Positions 1 through 7,646 of a stretch of 47,804 nt of DNA are shown here, piece by piece. The stretch covers positions 1 through 47,804 of the forward strand of contig NZ_LABZ01000125.1 in the NCBI RefSeq assembly GCF_001043955.1. The letters are read 5' to 3'. The DNA comes from Methylobacterium tarhaniae (GTDB lineage Bacteria > Pseudomonadota > Alphaproteobacteria > Rhizobiales > Beijerinckiaceae). Position 1 is the stretch's first letter, and every line of letters begins with the position of its first letter. Under the pieces are notes generated by a model. That model was not told the DNA's origin. It made no database searches and saw only the letters and a program-made list of their open reading frames with translations. The position numbers and the translations under genes were made by a program.

Positions 1-1038
1 CCCTCGCACACCCCTCCTTGTATGGTGCGGCGCGGCGTAAGAGCTGTAAGAGACACAGCAAGACCCCGGGACCCGGGGATGTTGCGGGCGCGCCCCCGCG
101 CCCTTCGAGGCGGTGGGGGGGGCGGCTGCGCCGCCCCCCGCGCCCCCCCCCGGGAGCGCCCGCCCCGCCTCGCCGGCCCGCGCCGCCTCGATCGTGGCGT
201 TGAGCGCCAGGAGGTTGGTCTGGCCGGCGATCGACGAGATCAGGCTCACCACGTCGCCGATCTTGCTCACCGCGCCGCTCAGCTCCTGCACCAGCCGCGC
301 GGTTCCGTCGGCCTCGACCACCGCCGCCTCGGCCAGGGTCGCCGAGCCCTGGACCTGGCGGCCGATCTCGGTCACGGAGCTGCCCAGCTCCTCGGAGGCC
401 GCCGCCACCGTGCCGATATTGGTCGAGGTGTGCATGGCGGAACTCGCCACCGCGCTCGAGCGGGCGCTGGTCTGGTCGGCGGTGCCGGCCATGGCGGCGG
501 CGGCCGCCTGCATCTCGGCGGCGGCCTGCGACAGGCTGGCGAACAGGGCCTGCGAGTCCCGCGCGAAGGCGGCGACCATCTCGTCGACGCGCCTGGCCCG
601 CGCCTCGTCGTTGGCCTTGATGTCCATCTCGGCCTGGATGTCGACCAGCGAGCCGCAGATCCGCAGCGGCACGCCGTTCGCATCGTAGGCGGCGCCGCCG
701 GTGGCCCGGAACCAGCGCGGCGTCCCGTCCGGCATCACGATCCGGTACTTGACGTCGTAGGCGCCCTGGTTCTTCACGTCTTTGATCGCCGCCGCGAAGG
801 CGGTCATGATGCGGTCGAGGTCCTCGGGGTAGATCCGGCTCGACCACGATTCCAGCGTGTCCGGATACGACTCGACCGTCGTGTAGCCGACGACGCGCCG
901 GAACTCGGGCGTCCAGGTCACCTTGGTCTTCGGATGCGTGAGGTCGCCTTGGTACGGGATCACCTCCCACAGGCCGACGCCGGCACGCGTCGCGAGCAGT
1001 TCGAGAAAACCGTCTTTGCGTGAGAACCGCGTCAGCAT
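1..1038 (-). CDS. PAS-containing methyl-accepting chemotaxis protein, 3' end missing or corrupted
   Basis: This is the N-terminal part of a soluble chemoreceptor. Residues 1 to about 135 form a PAS/PAC sensor fold ([25 protein letters not shown], then a PAC end at VDIQAEM). The remainder is the start of the methyl-accepting signalling domain, with the hairpin-tip sequence [20 protein letters not shown]. No membrane segments are seen, so it probably senses a cytoplasmic signal. After AGEAG the expected continuation (GKGFAVVA in the family) is replaced by a Gly/Pro/Arg-rich tract from G/C homopolymer runs over positions 1 to about 165. The frame stays open to the window edge but no longer looks like coding sequence. 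The ATG at 1038 has only a distant GGAGG. Family assignment is firm; the tail is not trustworthy. Confidence 0.85.
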   Translation of the reverse strand, partial: MLTRFSRKDGFLELLATRAGVGLWEVIPYQGDLTHPKTKVTWTPEFRRVVGYTTVESYPDTLESWSSRIYPEDLDRIMTAFAAAIKDVKNQGAYDVKYRIVMPDGTPRWFRATGGAAYDANGVPLRICGSLVDIQAEMDIKANDEARARRVDEMVAAFARDSQALFASLSQAAAEMQAAAAAMAGTADQTSARSSAVASSAMHTSTNIGTVAAASEELGSSVTEIGRQVQGSATLAEAAVVEADGTARLVQELSGAVSKIGDVVSLISSIAGQTNLLALNATIEAARAGEAGRALPGGGAGGGAAAPPTASKGAGARPQHPRVPGSCCVSYSSYAAPHHTRRGVRG

Positions 1039-1203
1039 GGGGTCGTCGTCCGATCTTTCCTCCGAACTGGTTACGACCGACCGATGAATGACACGTTACG
1101 TCAGGACTCCGGCATCGTCGCCGGCCGTCCCGAGCATCCTGCCCGGATGACGATCGCGGCCGGGGCACCGCAGTCGCGGTCGCGGGGCCGAAGCGGGATC
1201 TCC

Positions 1204-1232
1204 TCGCGGGCGCCGCGGGGCGGCGCCCGCGA
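1204..1232 (-). terminator. hairpin after mcd
   Basis: Perfect 12-bp arms (TCGCGGGCGCCG and its complement) around a 5-nt loop, starting 9 bp beyond the mcd stop codon. There is no T tract, so it may act as an mRNA 3'-end stabiliser rather than a classical terminator. Confidence 0.45.
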
Positions 1233-1240
1233 CACGGCGC

Positions 1241-2287
1241 TCAGCGCGGCATCAGCGCCCAGTAATCGAGATCGAGGATCACCGCCGGGTCGTAGCCCTC
1301 GCCGGCCTTGTCCGGATGGGCGGTGCAGGGCTGGTTCTTGGTTGCGACCGTGCGCAGGCGAAGCGCCCCGACATCGTTGCGCCCGGGCAGGTCCGCGGTC
1401 GCCAGCACCTCGCTCCACGCATAGACCGTGTCGCCGGAGAACAGCGGCGCGACGTGGCGCCCGGCATTGATGCCGGCGATCGAGAAGGCGTTGCCCAGCC
1501 CGTTGAAGCTCAGGGCCCGGGCGAGCGAGATGACGTGGCCGCCATAGATCAGCCGCTTGCCGAAGCGGGTGTCCTTGGCCGCAAAGCCGTCGAAATGGAC
1601 CTTGGCGGTGTTCTGGAACAGCCGGGTGGCGATCTGGTGCTCGGCCTCCTCGACGGTCATGCCGTCGACGTGGTCGATGCGCTCGCCGGCCGCGTAATCA
1701 CCGAACCGGTGCGGGCTGCCAGCAAGGCCGAGATCGTAGGCCTGCGCGTTCAGCGGCGGCAGGCCGCGGGCCAGGTCCTCCGGCGCCACCGCCTTGGCGA
1801 GGCTCGGCACCGCCTCCTCGGCGATTGCGGCTTCGGGATCGCGCTTGCGCACCAGCACCCAGCGGCAATAGCTCAGCACCGCCTCGCCCTGTGCGTCGGT
1901 GCCGGTGGAGCGGACATAGACCACCCCGGTCTGGCGGTTCGAACTCTCCTTGAGGCCGATCACCTCCGAGACCGAATTCAGGGTCTCGCCGGGATAGACC
2001 GGGCGCAGGAAGCGGCCTTCCGCGTAGCCGAGATTGGCCACCGCATTGAGCGAGATGTCCGGCACCGTCTTGCCGAACACGACGTGGAACACCAGGAGGT
2101 CGTCGAGGGGGGCCCGGGCGTAACCGAAGGCCGCCGCGAAGGCGTCGGAGGACTGGACCGCGAAGCGCGGGCCGTAGAGCGCGGTGTAGAGCGCCACGTC
2201 GCCGGTGGTGACCGTGCGCGGCGTGGCGTGGCGGATGGTCTCCCCGAGGCGGAAATCCTCGAAGAAGCGGCCTGGATTGGTCTTCAT
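1241..2287 (-). CDS. mcd: mesaconyl-CoA hydratase (2-methylfumaryl-CoA hydratase), MaoC type
   Basis: The protein resembles Mcd of the ethylmalonyl-CoA pathway, which hydrates mesaconyl-C1-CoA to beta-methylmalyl-CoA in the cytoplasm during growth on C1 and C2 compounds. It is 348 residues long, the usual length of these double hot-dog dehydratases. The N-terminal half carries PGRFFEDFRLGE and the DDLLVFHVVFGKTVPD stretch. The C-terminal half carries the hydratase-like sequence NTAKVHFDGFAA followed by GKRLIYGGHVISLARALSF. The start at 2287 is chosen because GAAGG lies 7 bases upstream; an in-frame start six codons earlier lacks one. It stands alone on the minus strand with a hairpin behind it. 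Other ethylmalonyl-CoA pathway genes are not adjacent. A close MaoC paralogue with another acyl-CoA substrate cannot be excluded. Confidence 0.88.
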   Translation of the reverse strand: MKTNPGRFFEDFRLGETIRHATPRTVTTGDVALYTALYGPRFAVQSSDAFAAAFGYARAPLDDLLVFHVVFGKTVPDISLNAVANLGYAEGRFLRPVYPGETLNSVSEVIGLKESSNRQTGVVYVRSTGTDAQGEAVLSYCRWVLVRKRDPEAAIAEEAVPSLAKAVAPEDLARGLPPLNAQAYDLGLAGSPHRFGDYAAGERIDHVDGMTVEEAEHQIATRLFQNTAKVHFDGFAAKDTRFGKRLIYGGHVISLARALSFNGLGNAFSIAGINAGRHVAPLFSGDTVYAWSEVLATADLPGRNDVGALRLRTVATKNQPCTAHPDKAGEGYDPAVILDLDYWALMPR

Positions 2288-2423
2288 CGTCGCGCCTTCG
2301 TGCAAGGGCCTGCCGGACGCTCACGGCGCACGGCAGGCCCTGAAATGGTGGCCGGCGGGCGGGGAGCGGGCCGCTCCCGGCCGATGCCGTCCTGGTGATT
2401 TGAGGAGCAGCCCCGCCCTACGG

Positions 2424-2759
2424 TCAAGCCCCGCCGATGGGCGGTTCGCCCGTCAGGGCCTGGAGCCGCCCCGCCAGGGCCGGCCCGTCGCCGGCGATGC
2501 GGAACAGCTTGATCCGCGCGGTGGCCCCGGTGGCGAGGGTCACCGAGGAGGCCGGCAAGCCGAGGGCGCGCCGCAGCACGTCCCGGATCGCCGCGTTGGC
2601 GGCGCCGTCCTCCGGCGCCGCCCGCACCCGCACCTTCAAGACGGCGGCGCCGTCGTCCCGGGTCTCGACGCCGTCGAGGGCGTCGCGCCCGCCCCGCGGG
2701 GTGGCCCGCACGCGGACCTCGATCCCCGCAGGCGTCACCCGCCAGGGCGGGGTCGCCAC
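2424..2759 (-). CDS. DUF167 (YggU-type) protein
   Basis: A 111-residue protein of the DUF167 family, small cytoplasmic alpha/beta proteins of unknown function. Family marks are VRVRATPRGGRDAL near the N-terminus and the VRVRAAPEDGAANAAI segment that usually ends in a short helix. A GTG start at 2759 lies 7 bp after the stop of the upstream YggT gene, so the two are probably co-transcribed. DUF167 and YggT genes are neighbours in many proteobacteria. No catalytic residues can be named. Confidence 0.85.
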   Translation of the reverse strand: MATPPWRVTPAGIEVRVRATPRGGRDALDGVETRDDGAAVLKVRVRAAPEDGAANAAIRDVLRRALGLPASSVTLATGATARIKLFRIAGDGPALAGRLQALTGEPPIGGA

Positions 2760-2766
2760 GGCCGGC

Positions 2767-3054
2767 CTACGCCATGCCGGCGAAGATCTCGAACATCAGG
2801 TTGCGCAGGAAGAACAGGCCGAGGACCAGGATGATCGGCGAGATGTCGATGCCGCCGAGATTCGGCAGGATGCGCCGGATCGGCCGCAGGGCCGGCTCGG
2901 TCACCCGGAACAGGAACTCCCCGATCTGCGACACGATCGGGTTGCGCACGTTGACCACGTTGAAGGCGACCAGCCAGCTCAGCACCGCGCTGGCGATGAG
3001 CAGGTACACGTAGAGCGTGATGATGTTGTCGATGAGCCAGAGAATCGAGCGCAT
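2767..3054 (-). CDS. YggT family inner-membrane protein
   Basis: A 95-residue integral membrane protein with two hydrophobic stretches (about residues 3-30 and 67-88) separated by a conserved loop. The loop contains the family signatures [21 protein letters not shown] and [14 protein letters not shown]. YggT proteins are linked to osmotic or cation homeostasis and, in some bacteria, to division-site functions; the role here is unknown. It is the first gene of a two-gene unit with the DUF167 gene. The start at 3054 is the only ATG that gives the standard N-terminus MRSILWLID. Confidence 0.9.
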   Translation of the reverse strand: MRSILWLIDNIITLYVYLLIASAVLSWLVAFNVVNVRNPIVSQIGEFLFRVTEPALRPIRRILPNLGGIDISPIILVLGLFFLRNLMFEIFAGMA

Positions 3055-3118
3055 GCGCGGTCCGTGCGAGCCCGGGGCGCCCGCGCGCCATCGCGGCGCG
3101 GCGGGCCCACCAAGGGAA

Positions 3119-3147
3119 TTGACAGGCTGAGAAGGGCCGGCCTACAA
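3119..3147 (+). promoter_or_regulatory. promoter of first tRNA-Ala
   Basis: TTGACA at 3119-3124, a 17-bp spacer and CTACAA at 3142-3147, ending 16 bp before the tRNA. The same -35 box and spacing recur before both tRNA-Tyr genes in this window, which supports a real sigma-70 promoter. Confidence 0.7.
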
Positions 3148-3163
3148 GGCACCCGCCTCGGAC

Positions 3164-3239
<76 letters not shown>

Positions 3240-3307
3240 GGCCTGCCCAGCGTGGTTAACGCAGGGTTGGCCGGGTGACGGGGCAGGTGGTACGGAGCCA
3301 CCGGGTA

Positions 3308-3336
3308 GTGACATCGCCTCGGCGATATGACATATG
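3308..3336 (+). promoter_or_regulatory. promoter of second tRNA-Ala
   Basis: GTGACA at 3308-3313, a 17-bp spacer and CATATG at 3331-3336, twelve bases before the tRNA. It is weaker than the first copy's promoter, but the geometry is the same. Confidence 0.55.
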
Positions 3337-3348
3337 CCCGCTTACGGC

Positions 3349-3438
<90 letters not shown>

Positions 3439-3910
3439 TGGAAGTCGTTTCGACTGCGTAAGACCGGGATCGGCGTCGGCCGGAGCCCGGTTTTGTCGCG
3501 TCTCGTGGCGGCCGATCGATTGCGTCCAGCGCCGTCGGGAGATTCGCCGGTTCGCTGTCATCCCGGTCGGCGGCGGGGATAACCGGGACTTTGTTCGAAA
3601 CGAGGATGCGCTGCTCCTCTCCTCTCCGAGCATGCGGCAGGGCTCTGCGGACTAAAATCCTATAAAATCAAGCGCGGGATCCCCTCTTCCACTCGGGAGA
3701 GAAGCGCGCCACGCCTTTCCCCGACAGCCTGTCACCAGCCTGGAATGGACGGGGCGGACCGGCCAAACCTGTGGGATGGGGAGCGCATCGTCGAATCCGG
3801 CGATGCGCGATTCGCCCGCTCCCAATGCGTCCGGCCCTCTCCTCCGCGAAAAACCCGCCCGCCCCGCTCGAACCACCCCACCGGCAAGGCGTTGGTCGGC
3901 GATTCCAATA
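3439..3910. other. gene-free stretch before manganese catalase
   Basis: No reading frame here has the composition or start signals of a gene. Part of the stretch is noticeably less GC-rich than its surroundings (around 3650-3670, with two TAAAATC repeats). It may carry distal promoter elements; nothing else is recognisable. Confidence 0.5.
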
Positions 3911-3912
3911 CC

Positions 3913-3932
3913 CATACTGAGTATGATCATAC
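3913..3932 (+). promoter_or_regulatory. three-half-site palindromic operator candidate before the manganese catalase gene
   Basis: CATAC at 3913-3917, GTATG at 3921-3925 and CATAC at 3928-3932 form two overlapping inverted repeats, one with a 3-bp and one with a 2-bp centre (GTATGATCATAC is a perfect 12-bp palindrome). They end 62 bp before the ATG. The AT content is high for this genome. The binding protein is unknown. Confidence 0.5.
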
Positions 3933-3994
3933 CGGCATGGGGTCAGCGGCGCGGCGCGCCCGGGATCATCGCGACAACCGGCCAGGAGACCCCG

Positions 3995-4882
3995 ATGTAC
4001 TATCACGACAAGCGCCTGCAGTACCCGGTCAAGGTCGAGAAGCCCGACCCCCTGTTCGCCCGCCAGCTCCAGCAGGCGATCGGCGGCATCGAGGGCGAGA
4101 TCCGCGTCTGCCTGCAGTACTTCTTCCAGGCCTGGGGCGCCCGCGGCCCGACCACCAAGTACCGCGACGTGCTGCTCAACACCGCCACCGAGGAGATCAG
4201 CCATATCGAGATGCTGTCGACGGCGGTCGCCCTCAACCTCGAGGACGCGCCGGCCACCCTCCAGGAGACCACCGCCCAGGCCAACCCGATCGTCGGGGCG
4301 GTGATGGGGGGCGAGCGCCCGCGGCACGTCGTCGAGGGCATGCTCCAGCGCCACCTGCTCTCCACCGGCATGGCGGCCTTGCCCGTCGATTGCGATGGCG
4401 CGCCGTTCGACTGCTCCCACGTCTATGCCAGCGGCAACCTCGTCGGCGACATGTTCTGCAACGTGGCGGCGGAGGCGACCGGCCGGACCCTGGCGGTGCG
4501 GCTCTACAACTCCACCCACGACAAGGGCATGCAGGACATGCTCAGCTTCCTCATCGCCCGGGACACCATGCACCAGCAGCAATGGCTGGCGATCATCGAG
4601 GACATGGGCGGGCTCAAGGAAGGGCTGCCGGTGCCCAACAGCTTCGACCAGTCGAAGGAAGCCCAAGAGTTCAGCTACATGTTCATGGGCACCGAGCGCA
4701 ACGGCACGCCGGTTCCCCCGGGCCGCTACTCGGAGGGGCCGTCGATCGACGGCAAGGGCCAGTTCCACTACCGGGCTTTCGAGCCTCTCGGCGAGGAGCC
4801 GGTGCTCGGCCCTGCCCGGCCCGATTCCGGCGCCCAGAAGGAGCAGATGACCTCGGCCCCGGTCACCAACAGCAAGACCTAG
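3995..4882 (+). CDS. manganese catalase (non-heme)
   Basis: A 295-residue dimanganese catalase, which disproportionates hydrogen peroxide. The ferritin-like four-helix core carries the metal-ligand motifs: GGIEGEIRVCLQYFFQAWG (residues about 28-46), ATEEISHIEML (about 68-78) and ARDTMHQQQW (about 190-199). These supply the Glu/His ligands known in this family. The C-terminal tail with YSEGPSIDGKGQF is also typical. The start at 3995 follows AGGAG by about 7 bases and gives the standard N-terminus MYYHDKRLQYPV. A metal-sensor repressor gene follows on the same strand. Such catalases are often induced in stationary phase or by stress, but the sequence shows only an unidentified palindromic operator upstream. 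Confidence 0.93.
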   Translation: MYYHDKRLQYPVKVEKPDPLFARQLQQAIGGIEGEIRVCLQYFFQAWGARGPTTKYRDVLLNTATEEISHIEMLSTAVALNLEDAPATLQETTAQANPIVGAVMGGERPRHVVEGMLQRHLLSTGMAALPVDCDGAPFDCSHVYASGNLVGDMFCNVAAEATGRTLAVRLYNSTHDKGMQDMLSFLIARDTMHQQQWLAIIEDMGGLKEGLPVPNSFDQSKEAQEFSYMFMGTERNGTPVPPGRYSEGPSIDGKGQFHYRAFEPLGEEPVLGPARPDSGAQKEQMTSAPVTNSKT

Positions 4883-4950
4883 GCCGTCCGGCGCAGGGGC
4901 GCGTGAGCCGGGCGCCAAGATTGAGCTTGACCTGCGCGCCCCTGATGGGA

Positions 4951-4990
4951 GATCGATTGCCGTTCCTTAGGGACAGGGCGGCAATCGATC
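4951..4990 (+). promoter_or_regulatory. 12-bp inverted repeat between the catalase and metal-sensor genes
   Basis: GATCGATTGCCG at 4951-4962 is repeated exactly inverted at 4979-4990, with a 16-nt centre. It lies 68 bp after the catalase stop and 74 bp before the repressor start. It could be a terminator without a T tract or an operator; the sequence alone does not decide. A separate G/C-tract dyad, CCCCGGTCGGGG, sits at about 5044-5055 just before the repressor start, as expected for CsoR/RcnR-type operators. Confidence 0.4.
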
Positions 4991-5063
4991 ACCAGACCCG
5001 ACGTCGCCCGGGCCGCCCTCGCCCCCCCTGACGAGACGGACCCCCGGTCGGGGAAGGCACATC

Positions 5064-5375
5064 ATGGATTATCAATACGTCGACGGCCGCCTGCAGATCC
5101 GCCGCACCGAGGAGGAGAAAAAGCCTATCCTCCAGCGCCTCAAGCGCATCGAGGGCCAGGTGCGCGGCCTCCAGGCGATGGTGCAGGAAGATCGCTACTG
5201 CCTCGACGAGGTGCAGCAGATGAATGCCATCACCGCAGCGGTGCGCGAGGCGGTGCTCCAGCTCATCAGCACCCATCTCGACGCCTCCGTCGACTACGCG
5301 GTCCGCGCCCAGGACCAGGACGGCGCCATCGAGGAGATGGTGCGGGTGCTGCGCGCCGCCCTGCGGCAGACCTGA
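5064..5375 (+). CDS. CsoR/RcnR/FrmR-family (DUF156) metal- or aldehyde-sensing repressor
   Basis: A 103-residue all-helical DNA-binding repressor. The core KKPILQRLKRIEGQVRGLQAM contains the basic residues used for DNA contact. The sensing Cys is C46 (RYCLDEV) and the second ligand H71 (STHLDAS) sits 25 residues on, as in the family. The third position used by copper sensors (a Cys four residues after the His) is Ser75. A classical Cu(I) CsoR is therefore unlikely; a FrmR-like, RcnR-like or other variant sensor fits better. The N-terminus is about 10 residues longer than in FrmR. GGAAGG lies just before the ATG. No exporter lies beside it. It may control itself or the manganese catalase upstream, but that is inference. 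Confidence 0.85.
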   Translation: MDYQYVDGRLQIRRTEEEKKPILQRLKRIEGQVRGLQAMVQEDRYCLDEVQQMNAITAAVREAVLQLISTHLDASVDYAVRAQDQDGAIEEMVRVLRAALRQT

Positions 5376-5531
5376 GGCGACGCGCCCAGGTCCCCGGGGC
5401 GGCCCTGGACCGGATGTCCCTCTCCCCGCGCTGTCCGGTCGCCCTGGCGCTGCCGAGGCCCGGGCTTATCTAAGGCTCGAACGTCCGGCGCGCGGGTCCT
5501 CGCGCGCATCCTCGCACGAGCCTCATCCCAC

Positions 5532-6899
5532 ATGTCCGCTTCCGACAGCGAAGCCAATCGCTTCTCCGCCCGCGCCGCCCGCTACGCGAAGGTCGGCGCC
5601 AATGTGGGTGGCGTCGCCGCCCGGATGGCCGGCGCGCGGCTCCTCGGCCGCAAGGGCGAGGACGTGACGAGCGCCGCGGCCCTGGCCCAGGCCCTCGGCG
5701 GCCTGAAGGGCCCGATCATGAAGGTGGCGCAGTTGCTCGCCACCGTGCCGGACCTGCTGCCGCCCGAATACGCCGCCGAATTGCAGAAGCTGCAATCCGA
5801 GGCGCCGCCGATGGGGGCGGCCTTCGTCAAGCGCCGCATGGCCGCCGAGCTCGGTCCTCAGTGGAAGGAGCGCTTCGGCACCTTCGATCTTCGGCCGGCG
5901 GCGGCGGCCTCCCTCGGCCAAGTCCACCGGGCCGAGGCCCTGGACGGCACGCCGCTCGCCTGCAAGCTGCAATATCCGGACATGCAATCCGCCGTCGAGG
6001 CGGACCTGAAGCAGCTCGAACTCGCCTTCGCCCTGCACCGGCGCATCAGCTCGGTCATCGATACCCGGGAGATCGCCAAGGAGATCGGCGACCGGGTGCG
6101 GGAGGAACTCGACTATACCCGCGAGGCCAAGCACGCCGCCCTCTACGCCGACGTGCTGAAGGGCGTCGAGACGGTCAGGGTCCCGGTCGTCCATCCCGAC
6201 CTGTCCACGAAGCGCCTCCTCACCCAGGGCTGGCTCGAGGGCGAGAAGATCCTGACCTTCACCGGCGGGCCGCTGGAGGTGCGCAACCGCCTCGCCCACG
6301 CGATGTTCCAGGCCTGGTGGCACCCCTTCAGCCGCTCCGCGGTGATTCACGGCGATCCCCATCTCGGCAATTACACGGTCTTCTCCGAGGGGGGCGAGCC
6401 CGCGGGCATCAACCTGCTCGATTACGGCTGCATCCGCATCTTCCACCCCCGCTTCGTCGGCGGCGTGGTCGACCTCTACAAGGGGCTTCTGCACGGCGAC
6501 GAGGCCCGGATCGTCCACGCCTACGAGAGCTGGGGCTTTCGCAACCTCACCCGCGACCTCGTCGACATCCTCAACATCTGGGCGCGCTTCATCTACGGGC
6601 CGCTCCTCGAGGACCGGGTCCGCACGGTGGCGGACGGCGTCAAGCCGAGCGAGTACGGCCGCCGCCAGGCCTTCGAGGTCCACCGCGCCCTCAAGGAGCG
6701 CGGGCCCGTCACGGTGCCGCGGGAATTCGTGTTCATGGACCGGGCGGCGGTCGGCCTCGGCGCGGTGTTCCTGCACCTGCGCTCGGAGCTGAACTACCAC
6801 CGCCTGTTCGAGGCCCAGATCGACAGCTTCTCCCTCGACGAACTCGCGGCCCGGCAGCACGCGGCCCTGGAGAAGGTGGGCCTGCCGCAGCCGGCCTGA
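5532..6899 (+). CDS. UbiB/AarF (ABC1) atypical kinase-like protein
   Basis: A 455-residue member of the ABC1/ADCK/UbiB family, which supports ubiquinone biosynthesis or lipid handling at the membrane. Motifs in order: the family KxGQ motif as KVAQ (residues 64-67), the Ala-rich nucleotide loop AAAASLGQVH (123-132), the kinase lysine in ACKLQYP (K145), HGDPHLGN (273-280) and the metal-binding LLDYG (295-299). The Gly-to-Ala change inside KxGQ is the one oddity. No transmembrane helix is evident at the C-terminus, unlike UbiB itself. It is probably monocistronic, with a palindromic hairpin after it. Confidence 0.85.
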   Translation: MSASDSEANRFSARAARYAKVGANVGGVAARMAGARLLGRKGEDVTSAAALAQALGGLKGPIMKVAQLLATVPDLLPPEYAAELQKLQSEAPPMGAAFVKRRMAAELGPQWKERFGTFDLRPAAAASLGQVHRAEALDGTPLACKLQYPDMQSAVEADLKQLELAFALHRRISSVIDTREIAKEIGDRVREELDYTREAKHAALYADVLKGVETVRVPVVHPDLSTKRLLTQGWLEGEKILTFTGGPLEVRNRLAHAMFQAWWHPFSRSAVIHGDPHLGNYTVFSEGGEPAGINLLDYGCIRIFHPRFVGGVVDLYKGLLHGDEARIVHAYESWGFRNLTRDLVDILNIWARFIYGPLLEDRVRTVADGVKPSEYGRRQAFEVHRALKERGPVTVPREFVFMDRAAVGLGAVFLHLRSELNYHRLFEAQIDSFSLDELAARQHAALEKVGLPQPA

Positions 6900-6940
6900 G
6901 GGGCCGGTGCGGACCCGTGCCCGCTGCCTTGGACCTGGAA

Positions 6941-6964
6941 AAAGGTGCGGATCCGCACCTTTGA
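6941..6964 (+). terminator. perfect palindromic terminator after the UbiB-like gene
   Basis: AAAGGTGCGGA followed directly by its reverse complement (22 bp, 6941-6962), flanked by A on the left and T on the right. It lies about 40 bp after the stop codon and can act in either direction. Confidence 0.6.
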
Positions 6965-7155
6965 CCTTTGACCTATGACTGCCCCCGGTACCGATCCGGG
7001 GCGGTCCCGCACCGAAGACGCAAGCGGCTGCAAGGATTTGCAGCGTGGCCGGTCGGACCCGCGCGGCGCAGGCCGGCCCCGAACCGGCTGATTGCCGGGA
7101 CCTTGAGCATGCGCTAAAGCCCGGCCAACGAGCACAAGACGGGGTCTACCGCATC

Positions 7156-7449
7156 ATGGCCGACATCAATCACGCCACCGACTCCGCCTACAGCCCGGAG
7201 ATGGACGGCCCGTCGCACGAGGCGACCTATCGCGGGTTCGTCACCTTCGTCGAGATCGCCACCGGCGTCGTGATCTGCTGGGTTCTGTCGCTCGCCGTCG
7301 GCGGCGTGCGCGAGGCCTGGGTCTCCGCCATCGTCGGCGTGGTGCTCGGCGGCGTCGCCGGGGCCATCGGCGCCCTCGCTCCCGGCATCGGCTGGCGCGC
7401 CCCCGCCGTGGTGGCCGCTCTGCTCGCCCTCATGCTGGCCTTCTACTGA
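7156..7449 (+). CDS. aa3-type cytochrome c oxidase subunit IV family protein
   Basis: A 97-residue membrane protein. Residues about 20-45 match the small bacterial cytochrome oxidase subunit IV domain (MDGPSHEATYRGFVTFVEIA, then a hydrophobic helix). It is extended by two more hydrophobic segments (about 52-75 and 80-97), longer than the classical subunit of about 50 residues. The ATG at 7156 is preceded only by a weak GGGG. Genes of this type commonly precede the transhydrogenase operon in Rhizobiales, as here. Whether it joins the oxidase complex is inferred from family membership. Confidence 0.8.
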   Translation: MADINHATDSAYSPEMDGPSHEATYRGFVTFVEIATGVVICWVLSLAVGGVREAWVSAIVGVVLGGVAGAIGALAPGIGWRAPAVVAALLALMLAFY

Positions 7450-7450
7450 G

Positions 7451-7474
7451 GGGCGGGCGGCCTGCCCGCCCTTT
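7451..7474 (+). terminator. GC-rich terminator after the oxidase subunit IV gene
   Basis: GGGCGGGC, loop GGCCT, GCCCGCCC, then TTTCCT, directly after the stop codon. Confidence 0.65.
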
Positions 7475-7480
7475 CCTCAT

Positions 7481-7499
7481 TGCGCATATAAATTGTGCA
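7481..7499 (+). promoter_or_regulatory. AT-rich imperfect dyad upstream of pnt
   Basis: TGCGCA, TATAAAT, TGTGCA: near-inverted half-sites around an AT-rich centre, about 150 bp before pntAA. It could be part of the pnt promoter region. It may also be fortuitous. Confidence 0.25.
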
Positions 7500-7527
7500 T
7501 GACTTAATAGTGAGAGATTTGTAACCG

Positions 7528-7559
7528 AAGCCGTTCCCTCGCGTGAGGGAACGGCTTTA
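7528..7559 (+). terminator. 13-bp hairpin between subunit IV and pntAA
   Basis: AAGCCGTTCCCTC, loop GCGT and the exact complement ending at 7557, followed by TTAC. It looks like an intrinsic terminator lying about 90 bp before the transhydrogenase operon. With a leader transcript it could also act as an attenuator. Confidence 0.5.
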
Positions 7560-7646
7560 CAGTTGTGGGGCAGGCGTGGCCTTGTACATGTCGACCCATG
7601 GGGGGGATCGGCGCACCGCGCCGTGTATCGACCAAAGGAAGTCTGA

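Noticed and set aside
22..1023. Long plus-strand open frame opposite the chemoreceptor
   Set aside because: The minus strand encodes clear PAS and receptor motifs; the plus frame is its codon-for-codon antisense.
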